DNA from: Roseiarcus sp963748545
GTDB lineage: Bacteria > Pseudomonadota > Alphaproteobacteria > Rhizobiales > Beijerinckiaceae
Length of the DNA: 64,000 bases
NCBI GenBank assembly: GCA_963748545.1
Contig: CAVVJO010000051.1
Coordinates: 62,001-126,000 of the forward strand
Direction of reading: 5' to 3'
The notes under the pieces were generated by a model. The model searched no databases. It saw only the letters and a program-made list of their open reading frames with translations, and was not told where the DNA came from. The translations under genes and the position numbers were made by a program. Below are positions 53,869 through 63,366 of the stretch, piece by piece; the stretch's first letter is position 1; every line of letters starts with the position of its first letter.

Positions 53869-55167
53869 CGGGGCTGTTGCGCGGAAGGCGCGCGTCTCGC
53901 GCGGCTCGTAGCCTCTCCAATGACGGGCGTCCTTCCGGCGCCATAGAGGGCGGCGAGACGCCGCCCCTCCCATTCGTTCTGCGGCTTCTGGGCCTCTGCC
54001 TGGCGCTGGGGGTGGTCGAGGTCGCCGCGCCCCTGTCCGCGCGTCCCGAACCGGCGGATCCGCCGGCGCTTTCGGCGATGGCCGAGGACCTGCAGCGCCT
54101 CCAGACGCGTATCGCCGAAGGCGACAAGTCCGCCTATCCGGCCGAAATGGCCGAACTGAAGACGATGGCCGACGCGATCGCTGGCGCAAGGCCGGACGCC
54201 CTGGCAAGCCGGCGCGAGACCGGCGCGCTGGTCGTCTATATCTTGAGCGGCGGCGCGGTCGCCCCGGTGGTCCAACTCCTGAAAGATCGACGCCCTCGGC
54301 GCCTCCGAGCGGACGCTCGCGCGCGGCGCGCTCGCCTATGTCACCAACCACGAGGCCGACGCGCTCGAACTCTTCGCTCCCCTCGACCTCGCCGCTCTGG
54401 ATGTGCGGATCGCGGGGCCGGTCGCCTTTGCGCGCTCTGTGATCAACACCCAGCGCAACCCGAAGGCTGCGATCGCCGATCTCGACTGGGCGCGCCTCGT
54501 GGCGCCGGGCGGCCTCGTCGAGGAGGCCGCGCTAAGGCGCGAGATCATGCTTCTGGCGGACGCGCGCGACGGCCGGCGGGTCGCCCTGCTCACGCGGCAA
54601 TACGCCGAGCGTTTCTCGTCGTCGCTCTACGCGCCGAATTTCTTTCATGACCTCGCAAAGCAGATCGCCCGAACGGGGCTCGCGGACGACCCCGCAAACT
54701 ACCGGCTCTTGTCCGACGCCTCGGATCGCCTGACGGCCGACGCCCGGCGCGACTTTCTCTTGACCCTGGCCCGCTCCGCGGCGCTGAACGGCCGGTTCGA
54801 CGCCGCCGCGGCGACCGCGGGCGAGGTGTTGCGAAGCGTGTCTCCCGGCGGTCCGGACGAGGCGCGCGGCCGCCTCTATCTCGACGCCGGCCGAATCTTT
54901 TCTGACGCCTACGACGGGGCGGTTTCCGATCTCCGGGGGATCGCGGTCTCGAAGCTCGAACGCTCCGATGCGGCGCTTTGGGCGGCGGCGCGCAGCGTCG
55001 CGGCGCAACTGCGCACGGCCCCGGCCGCCGCGGCGGGCCCCGAGGCGAAGGCGGCGTTTGGAGACGTCAAGCCGGAAGCGGACCCTCCGACGATCGCAGA
55101 GGCGGAAGAGGCGTTGCGGCGGACCGTGAGCCTCGCCGCCCCAGGCGCGGGCGAGGGGCCCCCATGA
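53865..55167 (+). pseudogene. motC: MotC, chemotaxis/motility protein (one frameshift as sequenced)
   Basis: Rhizobial MotC is a periplasmic protein thought to interact with MotB. GTG 53865 overlaps the motB stop (GTGA). The first frame gives a membrane/signal segment (about residues 38-60) and LSAMAEDLQRLQTRIAEGDKSAYPAEMAELKTMADA. After VVQLLK an apparent extra A in AAA (54282-54284) shifts to IDALGASERTLARGALAYVTNHEADALELF, and the rest is intact to the TGA that overlaps fliK. Total about 433 residues, matching the family length. Confidence 0.85.
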
Positions 55168-56621
55168 CCGCGATCGCCTCCGCCCTTCCGCACGCGGCGC
55201 CCGCCGCGACGCCCCCAGTTCCGGGCCACGCTCGGACCCACCCGGCTCGCGGCTTCTCGGCGGCGCTCGACGCGCTGAGAGCCGGCGACGGCCGGGCGCG
55301 ATCGACCGACGACGACGGCAAATCCGCATCCGGCGATTCCTCGGACGCGGCTCAGACCCAGACGTCGTCCGACTTGCGCGCGGCCCTGATCGGAGGCGCG
55401 CTGGCCTCGATGGCGGTCGCGCCGGCGGCCCCGAGCGCGGCTCCGGGACACGAAGTGAGCGCGGCGGGGACGGGCGAAGACGGCTCGCGCAAAATTGCGG
55501 CGTCGACCGCATCGAAGAGGACCGAGGCGGATGCGGCGCACCCGGCCCGCGCCGCAACGACGCCTTCTGCAGCTGGGGTCGGCGCGAAACTGTTGGCGGA
55601 GCGGTCCTATCTCGCGCCGAGTGCGGCCAGGCCCGCAGCGTTCGCCCCGGCGGGGTTGGCGGACCCGGCCGCTTCAAGCGTCGCCGTTTCGACCGCGGAG
55701 ACCCCAGTTATCGTAGACAAGCCCGCTTTGACGCCTGGCGAGGCCGAGGCGGCCGTCGATGGGCGATCCGCCGGGGTCTTATCGGAGAGGACCTTGGCGG
55801 AGCGGACCTTGGCGGCGTCGCCCGCCAATCCCGCGAATGCGGGCGCTGCGGCCGCAAGGCGGACCGGAGCGGCGGATGGCGCCGCGTCCTCGGACGGCCA
55901 GGCCTCCAAGGGGGCGCCTGCCGGCATGGGGCCGTCGAGGGGGGCCGCGACGCGGTCTGGCGCCCCGCAAAGCGCTACGCTCCCACCGTCCGGCGCATCC
56001 GGACCCGCGCCTGCTGCAACGGGCCGACCCGCCGGCGCCCCGGCTATCGCGTCGACGTCCGGTCCGATCAAAGCGCATGGCGATTCGGAGCCCGACACGG
56101 GCCGCGCCGCGGGGCAGGGACCCGGCCTGTCGCTTGCGGGCGCCCAGCCGGCAGTTCAGGCGGGCGCGGCATCGCTCGGCGGGGCGCCGGCGCAGGTCGC
56201 CGCCTTACAGTCCGATACGGCGGCCCAACCGGCGGAGGCGGTCCCTCAGACCCGCGCTTTGGCGTCCTCGCCGCCGCCTGCGGCCGGGAAGGTCCGCGAG
56301 ATCGACCTCGACCTCGGCCCCGGCGGCCTCAAGGACGTGACGATGACGGTGCGCCTCGCCGGCGACAAGCTCGGGGTCGTCGTCCGCGCGGCGAGCGGCG
56401 AGACTGCGGCGACCATCGAAGGGGCGCGAGACGCGATCGCGGAGCGGCTCGCGGCGATCGGCCAGCCGGTGACGAGCCTCATTATCCAGGAGACGGGCGC
56501 AAGCGATGCGAAAGGCGCTGCAGGTCAATCCGCAGGCGAGGGCGAGGGCGGCGCGCGACAGGAGGGGCGCGGCGATGCGGGCGATCCGCGCAGCGCTCGC
56601 CGCGGGGCTTCTCGCTTCTAG
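55164..56621 (+). CDS. fliK: FliK, flagellar hook-length control protein
   Basis: A 485-residue protein, mostly low-complexity Ala/Ser/Pro (about 1-370) as usual for FliK rulers. A conserved C-terminal hook-length domain (about 378-455) reads VREIDLDLGPGGLKDVTMTVRL and DAIAERLAAIGQPVTSLIIQE. In rhizobia the same gene was called motD. Its ATG overlaps the motC stop. The end overlaps the following transglycosylase by 47 bases in a different frame. Confidence 0.85.
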   Translation: MTAIASALPHAAPAATPPVPGHARTHPARGFSAALDALRAGDGRARSTDDDGKSASGDSSDAAQTQTSSDLRAALIGGALASMAVAPAAPSAAPGHEVSAAGTGEDGSRKIAASTASKRTEADAAHPARAATTPSAAGVGAKLLAERSYLAPSAARPAAFAPAGLADPAASSVAVSTAETPVIVDKPALTPGEAEAAVDGRSAGVLSERTLAERTLAASPANPANAGAAAARRTGAADGAASSDGQASKGAPAGMGPSRGAATRSGAPQSATLPPSGASGPAPAATGRPAGAPAIASTSGPIKAHGDSEPDTGRAAGQGPGLSLAGAQPAVQAGAASLGGAPAQVAALQSDTAAQPAEAVPQTRALASSPPPAAGKVREIDLDLGPGGLKDVTMTVRLAGDKLGVVVRAASGETAATIEGARDAIAERLAAIGQPVTSLIIQETGASDAKGAAGQSAGEGEGGARQEGRGDAGDPRSARRGASRF

Positions 56622-57141
56622 CCTTGTCGAGGCGAGCTGTGCGTCCGCGGGCTCGCTCGCCTGCGAGCGCGAGATGACGCGCGCGGCGGCCGCGACCGGC
56701 GTGCCGCTTAACGTCCTCTATTCCGTCGGCCTCACCGAGACGGGGCGCGCGGGCGAGCTTGGCCCCTACGACATGAACGTCGACGGGCGCGAGGTTCATT
56801 CGGAGACGCTGGCTGACGCGTTGTCGCGGTTCGCCGCGGCGCGGACGCAAGGCGCACGCTTCATCGACGTCGGCTGCATGCAGATCAACGTGCGCTTCCA
56901 TGGCGGCCGATTCGCTTCGCTCGCGGACATGTTCGATCCGGCGCAGAACGTCGATTACGCCGCGCGCTTCCTCAAGACCCTCAAGGCCGAGACGGGTTTT
57001 TGGACGCTGGCGGTCGCGCGCTACAACGCCGGGCCGGGCAACCCGCAGGCCGAGCGAACCTATGTCTGCGCCGTCATCCGCAACATGGTCGCGAGCGGAT
57101 TTGGCCGATGGACCCAAAGCGCCCGCGCGCTCTGCCTGTAG
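56575..57141 (+). CDS. Lytic transglycosylase, flagellar-cluster type (rhizobial Orf38-like)
   Basis: A 188-residue SLT-domain protein with an N-terminal signal sequence (MRAIRAALAAGLLASSLVEASCASA). The catalytic Glu is E55 in LYSVGLTETGR, followed by DVGCMQINVRFH and VARYNAGPGNPQA. It probably cuts peptidoglycan to let the flagellar rod through, since most rhizobial FlgJ proteins lack that domain. ATG 56575 has AGGAGGGG upstream. It corresponds in position to Orf38 after motB-motC-fliK of Sinorhizobium. Confidence 0.85.
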   Translation: MRAIRAALAAGLLASSLVEASCASAGSLACEREMTRAAAATGVPLNVLYSVGLTETGRAGELGPYDMNVDGREVHSETLADALSRFAAARTQGARFIDVGCMQINVRFHGGRFASLADMFDPAQNVDYAARFLKTLKAETGFWTLAVARYNAGPGNPQAERTYVCAVIRNMVASGFGRWTQSARALCL

Positions 57142-57203
57142 CGCGCGGCGTCGGCGCGCAGGCGGTCAGAAGGAACCCCGCCTGCGCGTTCCTCTCGCTT
57201 TGG

Positions 57204-57719
57204 TCAGCGAAGCGCTTCCGCCCACTTTCCGCCGTGCGGCGGGAGCGGTTTCGCTTTGGTGACGTCCCCGTCGAGATCGACGTGAAGCTCAGTCCAGGGA
57301 CCGTCGCCCTGGCGCGCTAGCACCTCGAAATGCCTGGGACGGCGCTGCGGCTCCCCCTTCGGAGTCCAGCCCGCCGCCTTTGCGGCGCGCAGCGCAAGCT
57401 TCGGATCCGCGTCAGGATGATGAGGGTGAGGATGGCCGGGCCCATGATGCGGCGGCGGATGGCCCGGACCATGGTGCGGCTTCTTGTGATGAATCGTAAC
57501 CGGCGAGACGCCGCGCGCGGCGATTTCGGCGACCTTGATTTCCGAGGGTCGTTGTTCGCCCTTGAGCGTCACCTCGAGCCCCTCGGAGAGGGCGAAGGCC
57601 TCCGCGCCTTTGGGTCCGAGATCGGCGAGGCGCACCTTGCCGTCGGACTTCAGGGTGAACCGGTGAGCGAAGACGTTGAGGATGGTCCCCGTGAGGGCGA
57701 CCGTGTCGTGATGCGGCAT
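57204..57719 (-). CDS. His-rich protein with PepSY-like C-terminus
   Basis: A 171-residue protein of unknown function. Residues about 7-70 form a beta-rich segment (TGTILNVFAHRFTLKSDG). Residues about 75-103 are a run of His, Pro and Gly, and about 105-165 look like a PepSY-type domain (HFEVLARQGDGPWTELHVDLDGDV). No signal peptide. It likely binds a divalent metal through the His run. ATG 57719 has CGGAGAA upstream; the open frame extends upstream without support. It converges with the flagellar operon. Confidence 0.6.
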   Translation of the reverse strand: MPHHDTVALTGTILNVFAHRFTLKSDGKVRLADLGPKGAEAFALSEGLEVTLKGEQRPSEIKVAEIAARGVSPVTIHHKKPHHGPGHPPPHHGPGHPHPHHPDADPKLALRAAKAAGWTPKGEPQRRPRHFEVLARQGDGPWTELHVDLDGDVTKAKPLPPHGGKWAEALR

Positions 57720-58353
57720 GCATTTCTCCGAAGAGCGCCCAACCGCGGGCGCGGAGCGACCATGCCGATGGCATGTGGCGGGCGTTGGACGGGAATCGGG
57801 CGCGTCTCGATCGAATGCGGGGCGTTCGAACGGCCGCTCGCCCGGGGCGCGCGCTGCGACGGCTGGTCGCAGCGTCCAATTCCACGGCCCCTCCTGAAAT
57901 TGAGACGGATCAATTCGCAAGCCTCCTTGCGCCCTTACGATTCGACCTTCCAGACGCCGCATTCGCGAACTCGAAGGCCATGTTTTCGGGGAGGCTGGGC
58001 CGTGCGTTCGCGCTCGCGGGGCGAGTGGCGACAAGCGGCTGCGGCGTCGAAAGGGCGATACACGCCTCTCGATCGCAGGTTGAGCGGCATTAGACGGCGT
58101 TGTGCGCCTGAAGGGCGCCCCGCGACAATTTGCGCGCCGACGAAAGTCGCAAATGGGGCTATTCCTTCCCGTGGTACGAAGAACCAAAACGAGAAGGAGG
58201 AGGACACCGGGGTTCGCACCCACGCTCGCGGGACCAGGACGGTGTGACGATAGGCGTCCCTGCCTGAGCGACGCGCTTGACGTCGGCGCCCCTGATCAAG
58301 GGAAGAAAGCTCCGTCGTGGTGAGGATGCGACACGCCGATCCTCAGGGAACAC
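57720..58353. other. Upstream region of the large oxidoreductase
   Basis: About 630 bases between divergent genes, expected to hold the promoters of the His-rich gene and the oxidoreductase operon. I searched by eye for TGGCAC-N5-TTGCA and TGT-N10-ACA type sites near 58100-58353 and saw none. GAAGGAGGAGG at about 58191-58201 lies too far from ATG 58354 to be its ribosome site. No gene recognised. Confidence 0.4.
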
Positions 58354-61300
58354 ATGACCGCAAAATTTCCAGGCGTTGAGAGCGTCATCAATGGCAATGG
58401 CGCTGTAGCCGAAGTTATGAGCCGCGCTTGTGGCGGCGTGATCGGGTATCCGATCACCCCTTCCACCGAGATCTCCGAAATTTATGAGGCGTTCCGCGCC
58501 AACGGCGGAATCAACGTCTGGGGCAAGCACCCGTTCTTCTTCGAGCCGGAAGGCGAGCACTCCGCGCAGAGCGGGGCCCTCGGAGCGGCGCTCACCGGCG
58601 GCAAGTATGTTTCCAACGCCTCCTCCAGCCAGGGCATCCTCTACGGGATGGAGTTGCACTACGTCACCGTCGGCAAGAAGGTCGGCGGGTTCGTGCTGCA
58701 GGTCGCAGCGCGCGTCGTCTCCAAACACTCGCTCAATGTCATGGCCGGCCATGACGACGTCTACGCGCTGCTCCAGTCGGGCTACACCGTGCTGTTCGGC
58801 AGCAATCCGCAGGAGGCGGCGGACCTTGCCGCAATTGCCTATCGGCTGAGCGCGCTGTCGCTGATCCCAGTCGCCAACGCCATGGACGGATTTGCCACCA
58901 GCCACATGCTGTCGGAAGCGCGGATGCCCGAGCCCGAGCTTCTGCGCGAGTTCCTGGGCGATCCGGCGAGCCGGATCCCATGCCCGACGGTCGCGCAAGC
59001 CATGCTGTTCGGCGCCAAGGGCCGAGTCTTCCAGCTGCGCCAGTATCTTGTGCGGACCGCAGACGAATTCGCGCCGGAGGCGATGCGCGGCTTGCGCGAT
59101 TTCCTCACCGCCAACGAGGCGGCGATCGAGACCGATTCGGCCGGCGCCCTGATCGGCGACACGCTCGCCTTCGTGCCCGAGGAACTGCGCGCGCAGTGGC
59201 GCCGCCAGTGGCTGAACGCCCACGAGAAGGGCACGCGCCAGCTCGTTCCGGCGCTCGTCGATGTGCACAACCCCGGCGTCACCGGCGGCGTGCAGAACCA
59301 GCCCGACTTCCAGGCGGGGTCCGTCGACCATCGCACCCATTTCGTCAGCGAGGTGCCGCATATCGCCCGCGAGGTGATGAAGGAATACAGCGCGCTCACC
59401 GGCCGCGCCTACGCGCCCGTCCTGACCTATATGTGCGACGACGCCGACTACGTGATGGTGGGCCTTGGTTCGGTCACCGACGATGTGCAGGCCGTCGCGA
59501 CGCATCTCCGCGCTCAAGGCAAGAAGGTCGGCGTCGTCTCGATCAAGCTCCTGCAGCCGTTCCCCGAGGCCGAACTCGTCGCCGCGCTCGCCGGCAAGAA
59601 GGCGGTGACCGTCCTCGAGCGCTCGGACGTGACCGCGCTCACCACCTTCGTTCGCGAGGCCCTGTTCAAGGCGCACGAGAACGTCGACAGCGAACGCCAC
59701 TCCGGCATTCCCCCGCTCGCCAACCCGCCCAAGATCACGACCGCGATTTTCGGCCTCGGCGCGCATGATTTGCAGCCGCGCCACCTCGTTGCGGCGTTCA
59801 AGAACATGGAGACCGGCAACGCGCCGTTCGTCTATCTCGGCTCGCAGTTCTACGCCAAGAATCCGACTTCGAAGCTCGCCGAGCTTCAGGCGAAGCTGAG
59901 GGCCGCCTATCCCGACACCGAACTGATGGCGCTCGAGACCGAGCCGAACCCGGTGCTGTTGCCGAAGTCGGCGTTCCGCATCCGCTTCCATTCGGTCGGC
60001 GGCTACGGCACCATCGCCACCGGCAAGCTCCTCACCGACATTCTCGCCGGCGCGCTCGATCTGCATTCCCGGGCCGCGCCGAAGTACGGCTCGGAAAAGA
60101 GCGGCGCCCCGACCAACTATTACATCACGCTGAGCCCGGAGCCGGTGTTGATCACCAACGCCGAGCTCGAGGACGTCGAACTCGTCGTCTCGCCCGACCA
60201 CAAGGTGTTCAGCCACTCGAACCCGCTCAGGGGCCTTAGCGAAGGCGGCACGTTCATCCTGCAGTCGAACCTCGATCCGGTCACGGTCTGGAAGGAGCTG
60301 CCGGAACAGGCGCGCAAGGCGATCCGCGACCGCAAGATCAAGGTCTTCCTCATCGACGCCTTCGAGGTCGCCAAGAAACACGCTCCGAGCGCGGAGCTCG
60401 AGACGCGCATGATGGGCATCGCCTTCATCGGCGCGGTTTGCGGAAGCTTCGAGCGCGTCACCGAAGGCGCGACGGAAGAGGCGGTCCTGAACAAGATCCG
60501 CTCCCAGATCGCCAAGAAGTTCGGCGCCAAGGGCGGCCCGGTCGTCGAAGGCAATATGGCGGTGATCCGCGACGGCCTGAAGGCGACCCGCCGGCTCGAT
60601 TACAATCAGCCGGAGTTCGTCGAGGCGGAAAAAGCCGCCGCGCACAAGAGCAACTTCACCGTCGCGCTTTCCGCGGGGATGTGCCGCGCCGGGGGCTCGC
60701 CGGCGCCGTCGGGTTTCCTCGACTCCGAGTATTTCGAAGAGGTCATGGGCTCGGCCTTCCGCGATGGGTCGATCGCCGAGGCGCCGGTCCTGCCGGGCAC
60801 CGGTCTCTTCATACCGGCCGGAAGCGCCGCGCTCAAGGACAAGGGCCTGTTCCGCCGCACCGTGCCGGAGTTCATCGCAGAGCTGTGCACTGGCTGTATG
60901 GAATGCGCGCTCGTCTGCCCGGACGCGGCGATTCCCAACACCGTGCATGACTTCCGCGACCTGCTCACGACCGCCATCAAGCAGCTCGACATCGCCGAGA
61001 GTCAGAAGGAGGCGCTGCGGCGCGAGGTCTCTCCGATCGCCGACGCGGCGCGCGAAGTCTACCGCAACGAGAAGCGGCCTCCGCCGTTCCACGAGATCGT
61101 TCGCAAGGCGGCCGAGTCGCTCGACGTCGAGAGTCCAGTCACCCGCGGCCATCTGGCGCGTCTCGCCAACGCGCTTTCGACTTTCCCGGTGGCCAAGACC
61201 CGGCCGTTCTTCGACGCCATGGAGAAAGCCCGTTCCGGAAGCGGCGGCCTCTACTCCGCGACGATCGATCCGTGGAAATGCACCGGCTGCCTCGAATGCA

Positions 61301-63366
61301 TCGACGTTTGCGGCCCGCACGCGCTGGTCGCGCGCGACCAGGACGAGGCGCTTCTCGACACGCTTCAGACGCGCTTCGACTTCCTGAGCCGGCTGCCCAA
61401 CACGCCGGCGCGATACACCGAAGGCGCGGTCACCGACGACGGCGACACCAAGCGCCTGATGCTCGACCGCAACAATTACTACGCCACCACGGGCGGCCAT
61501 GGCGCCTGCCGCGGCTGCGGCGAGGTCACGGCGATCCGGCTCGTCACCAGCACCAACCACGCCATCCACAACTCGCGGCGCAAGGGTCACATCCGCGAGG
61601 TTGAGAGCCTGATCGAGAAGCTTGGCGTGAAGCTCAAGACGGTCGAGGACACAGAGCGCGATCCGCATCGGAGCGAACGGATCAAGGACGTGATCGCGAC
61701 GCTCGAGAAGCGCCTCTACCTCCTGGAGAGCGGCCCGCGAGGGCACGGGCCGGCGAGCGCGGTGATCGCCAACGCGACCGGCTGCAGCAGCGTCTACGCC
61801 TCGACCTTCCCGTTCACGCCCTACAACGATCCTTGGGTCAACAGCCTGTTCCAGGACACGCCGGCGGTCGCCAAGGGCATATTCGAGGGGCTGGGCGCCG
61901 AGGCGAACGGCGACGTTCGCGCGTTGCGCATCGCCCACCTCGAGCTCGAGGACGAGTACGATCCGGAGGTGCACGACCGGTTCTTCCGGACCTTGAGCTG
62001 GGCCGACTTCTCGCAGGAGGAGATGGGCCTGATGCCGACCGTGATCAGCATGGGCGGCGACGGCGCGACCTACGACATCGGCTTCGGCGCGCTGTCGCGG
62101 GTGCTCAGCACCTCGACCCCGATCAAGGTGGTCGTGCTCAACACCGGCGCCTATTCGAACACCGGCGGGCAGGCCTCGACCGCGAGCCTCACCGCCCAGG
62201 ACTCGGATCTTGCGCGTTACGGCGGCGCCCACCACGGCAAGCAGGACGAACGCAAGGAGCTCGCGCTCCTCGCCGCCTTCCACCCGAACGTCTATGTGGT
62301 GCAGAGCACCGCGGCGCTGCAGGGCCATTTCCTCAAGCATGTGGTCGAGTTCCTCAACCACAACGAGTCGCCCGCCGTGCTCGACGTCTACACGCCGTGC
62401 CAGGGCGAGCAGGGGATCGCCGATCCGGAGGCCAGCCGTCATGCGCGGCTCTCGGTGGTGAGCCGCATGAACCCGGTGTTCGTGCATGATCCGCGCCGCG
62501 GCGCGAGCCTGCACGAGCGCTTCTCGCTCGAGGGCAACCCAGACGTCGACAAGGACTGGGCGACCGGCACGATCGAGCATGTCGAGAACGGCGCAACCAA
62601 GCTGTTCGCCGCGCCGATGACGCCGGCGAGCTTCGCGCTGACGGAGGGACAATTCCGCAAGCACTTCCATCGCCTCGCGTCCGACGCCGTCGGGGTTCCG
62701 GTCCATGAGTACATCGACCTCAGCCCGGCGGAGCGCGAGGGCAAGACGCCGTTCGTCTGGTCGACCGACGAGGCGAAAAAGCTGATCAAGGTCGAGGTCT
62801 CGCAGGACATCATTCATCTGGTGCGCGAACGTCGGCGCAACTGGCGCAGCCTTCAGGTGCTGGCGGGCCTCGATGTGGAGAAGCTCGACCACGAGCATGA
62901 TATCGAGCTCAAGGCGCTGCGACTGCAGCTCAAGGACGCGACCGAGGCGCGCGAATCCTCGATCGACTCGATCGCGCGGGCCATGTCCGAGCTCGCCGCC
63001 TCGTCCAAGGCGCCGCCGATCGCGGCCTTTGCGCCGGCCGCGCCTTCGGGCCCGGTGACGCGGCTGATCGGCGCCGCGCCGGCGGCCGCCCCCGCCGCAG
63101 CGCCCGCTTCGGCGCTGGCGGGGGATGGCGGGCCGCCGGTGTCGCTGGCCGATGAGGACGTCGCCAAGTGCTCCAACTGCAAGACCTGCTACCAGGAGAT
63201 CCCGGAGCTGTTCGAGAAGGCCCAGATCGTGGTCGAAGGCGAGGCCAAGGAGGTCGGTCGCCTGATCGCCGGCGCGCTGGCGCGCGTCAAGGTCACGCCG
63301 GAACTGAGGGCGAGGATCGCCCGCGTCGCCGCCAACTGCGATTCGGAGATCGTCCATGAGCATTGA
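58354..63366 (+). CDS. Very large pyruvate:ferredoxin oxidoreductase-like protein with extra Fe-S domain
   Basis: A 1670-residue 2-oxoacid:acceptor oxidoreductase, about 470 residues longer than standard NifJ/PFOR (near 1200). In order it shows the pyrimidine domain (VIGYPITPSTEISEIYEAF, from about 30) and domain II to about 520. The gamma domain follows (RFHSVGGYGTIATGKLLTDIL, about 550-740), then two cluster motifs CTGCMECALVCP (about 846) and CTGCLECIDVCG (about 975) set some 130 residues apart. A TPP-binding core comes next (HGACRGCGEV, GDGATYDIGFGALSRV near 1234, and NTGAYSNTGGQAS). After an Ala/Pro linker near 1570-1590, CSNCKTCYQEIPELFE (about 1605) adds a single-cluster ferredoxin-like tail. 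It probably interconverts pyruvate or another 2-oxoacid and its acyl-CoA with ferredoxin or a quinone-linked carrier; substrate is not certain. Confidence 0.85.
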   Translation: MTAKFPGVESVINGNGAVAEVMSRACGGVIGYPITPSTEISEIYEAFRANGGINVWGKHPFFFEPEGEHSAQSGALGAALTGGKYVSNASSSQGILYGMELHYVTVGKKVGGFVLQVAARVVSKHSLNVMAGHDDVYALLQSGYTVLFGSNPQEAADLAAIAYRLSALSLIPVANAMDGFATSHMLSEARMPEPELLREFLGDPASRIPCPTVAQAMLFGAKGRVFQLRQYLVRTADEFAPEAMRGLRDFLTANEAAIETDSAGALIGDTLAFVPEELRAQWRRQWLNAHEKGTRQLVPALVDVHNPGVTGGVQNQPDFQAGSVDHRTHFVSEVPHIAREVMKEYSALTGRAYAPVLTYMCDDADYVMVGLGSVTDDVQAVATHLRAQGKKVGVVSIKLLQPFPEAELVAALAGKKAVTVLERSDVTALTTFVREALFKAHENVDSERHSGIPPLANPPKITTAIFGLGAHDLQPRHLVAAFKNMETGNAPFVYLGSQFYAKNPTSKLAELQAKLRAAYPDTELMALETEPNPVLLPKSAFRIRFHSVGGYGTIATGKLLTDILAGALDLHSRAAPKYGSEKSGAPTNYYITLSPEPVLITNAELEDVELVVSPDHKVFSHSNPLRGLSEGGTFILQSNLDPVTVWKELPEQARKAIRDRKIKVFLIDAFEVAKKHAPSAELETRMMGIAFIGAVCGSFERVTEGATEEAVLNKIRSQIAKKFGAKGGPVVEGNMAVIRDGLKATRRLDYNQPEFVEAEKAAAHKSNFTVALSAGMCRAGGSPAPSGFLDSEYFEEVMGSAFRDGSIAEAPVLPGTGLFIPAGSAALKDKGLFRRTVPEFIAELCTGCMECALVCPDAAIPNTVHDFRDLLTTAIKQLDIAESQKEALRREVSPIADAAREVYRNEKRPPPFHEIVRKAAESLDVESPVTRGHLARLANALSTFPVAKTRPFFDAMEKARSGSGGLYSATIDPWKCTGCLECIDVCGPHALVARDQDEALLDTLQTRFDFLSRLPNTPARYTEGAVTDDGDTKRLMLDRNNYYATTGGHGACRGCGEVTAIRLVTSTNHAIHNSRRKGHIREVESLIEKLGVKLKTVEDTERDPHRSERIKDVIATLEKRLYLLESGPRGHGPASAVIANATGCSSVYASTFPFTPYNDPWVNSLFQDTPAVAKGIFEGLGAEANGDVRALRIAHLELEDEYDPEVHDRFFRTLSWADFSQEEMGLMPTVISMGGDGATYDIGFGALSRVLSTSTPIKVVVLNTGAYSNTGGQASTASLTAQDSDLARYGGAHHGKQDERKELALLAAFHPNVYVVQSTAALQGHFLKHVVEFLNHNESPAVLDVYTPCQGEQGIADPEASRHARLSVVSRMNPVFVHDPRRGASLHERFSLEGNPDVDKDWATGTIEHVENGATKLFAAPMTPASFALTEGQFRKHFHRLASDAVGVPVHEYIDLSPAEREGKTPFVWSTDEAKKLIKVEVSQDIIHLVRERRRNWRSLQVLAGLDVEKLDHEHDIELKALRLQLKDATEARESSIDSIARAMSELAASSKAPPIAAFAPAAPSGPVTRLIGAAPAAAPAAAPASALAGDGGPPVSLADEDVAKCSNCKTCYQEIPELFEKAQIVVEGEAKEVGRLIAGALARVKVTPELRARIARVAANCDSEIVHEH

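Noticed and set aside
35881..58160. Shared 12-mer GCAAATGGGGCT at 35881 and 58149
   Set aside because: Matches of this length are expected many times by chance in a 64-kb window, and the flanks do not align.
58159..63363. A 1734-codon open frame antisense to the large oxidoreductase
   Set aside because: It mirrors the codon structure of the high-GC sense gene, has no family similarity, and its composition is Arg/Ala/Gly/His rich as expected for a shadow frame.
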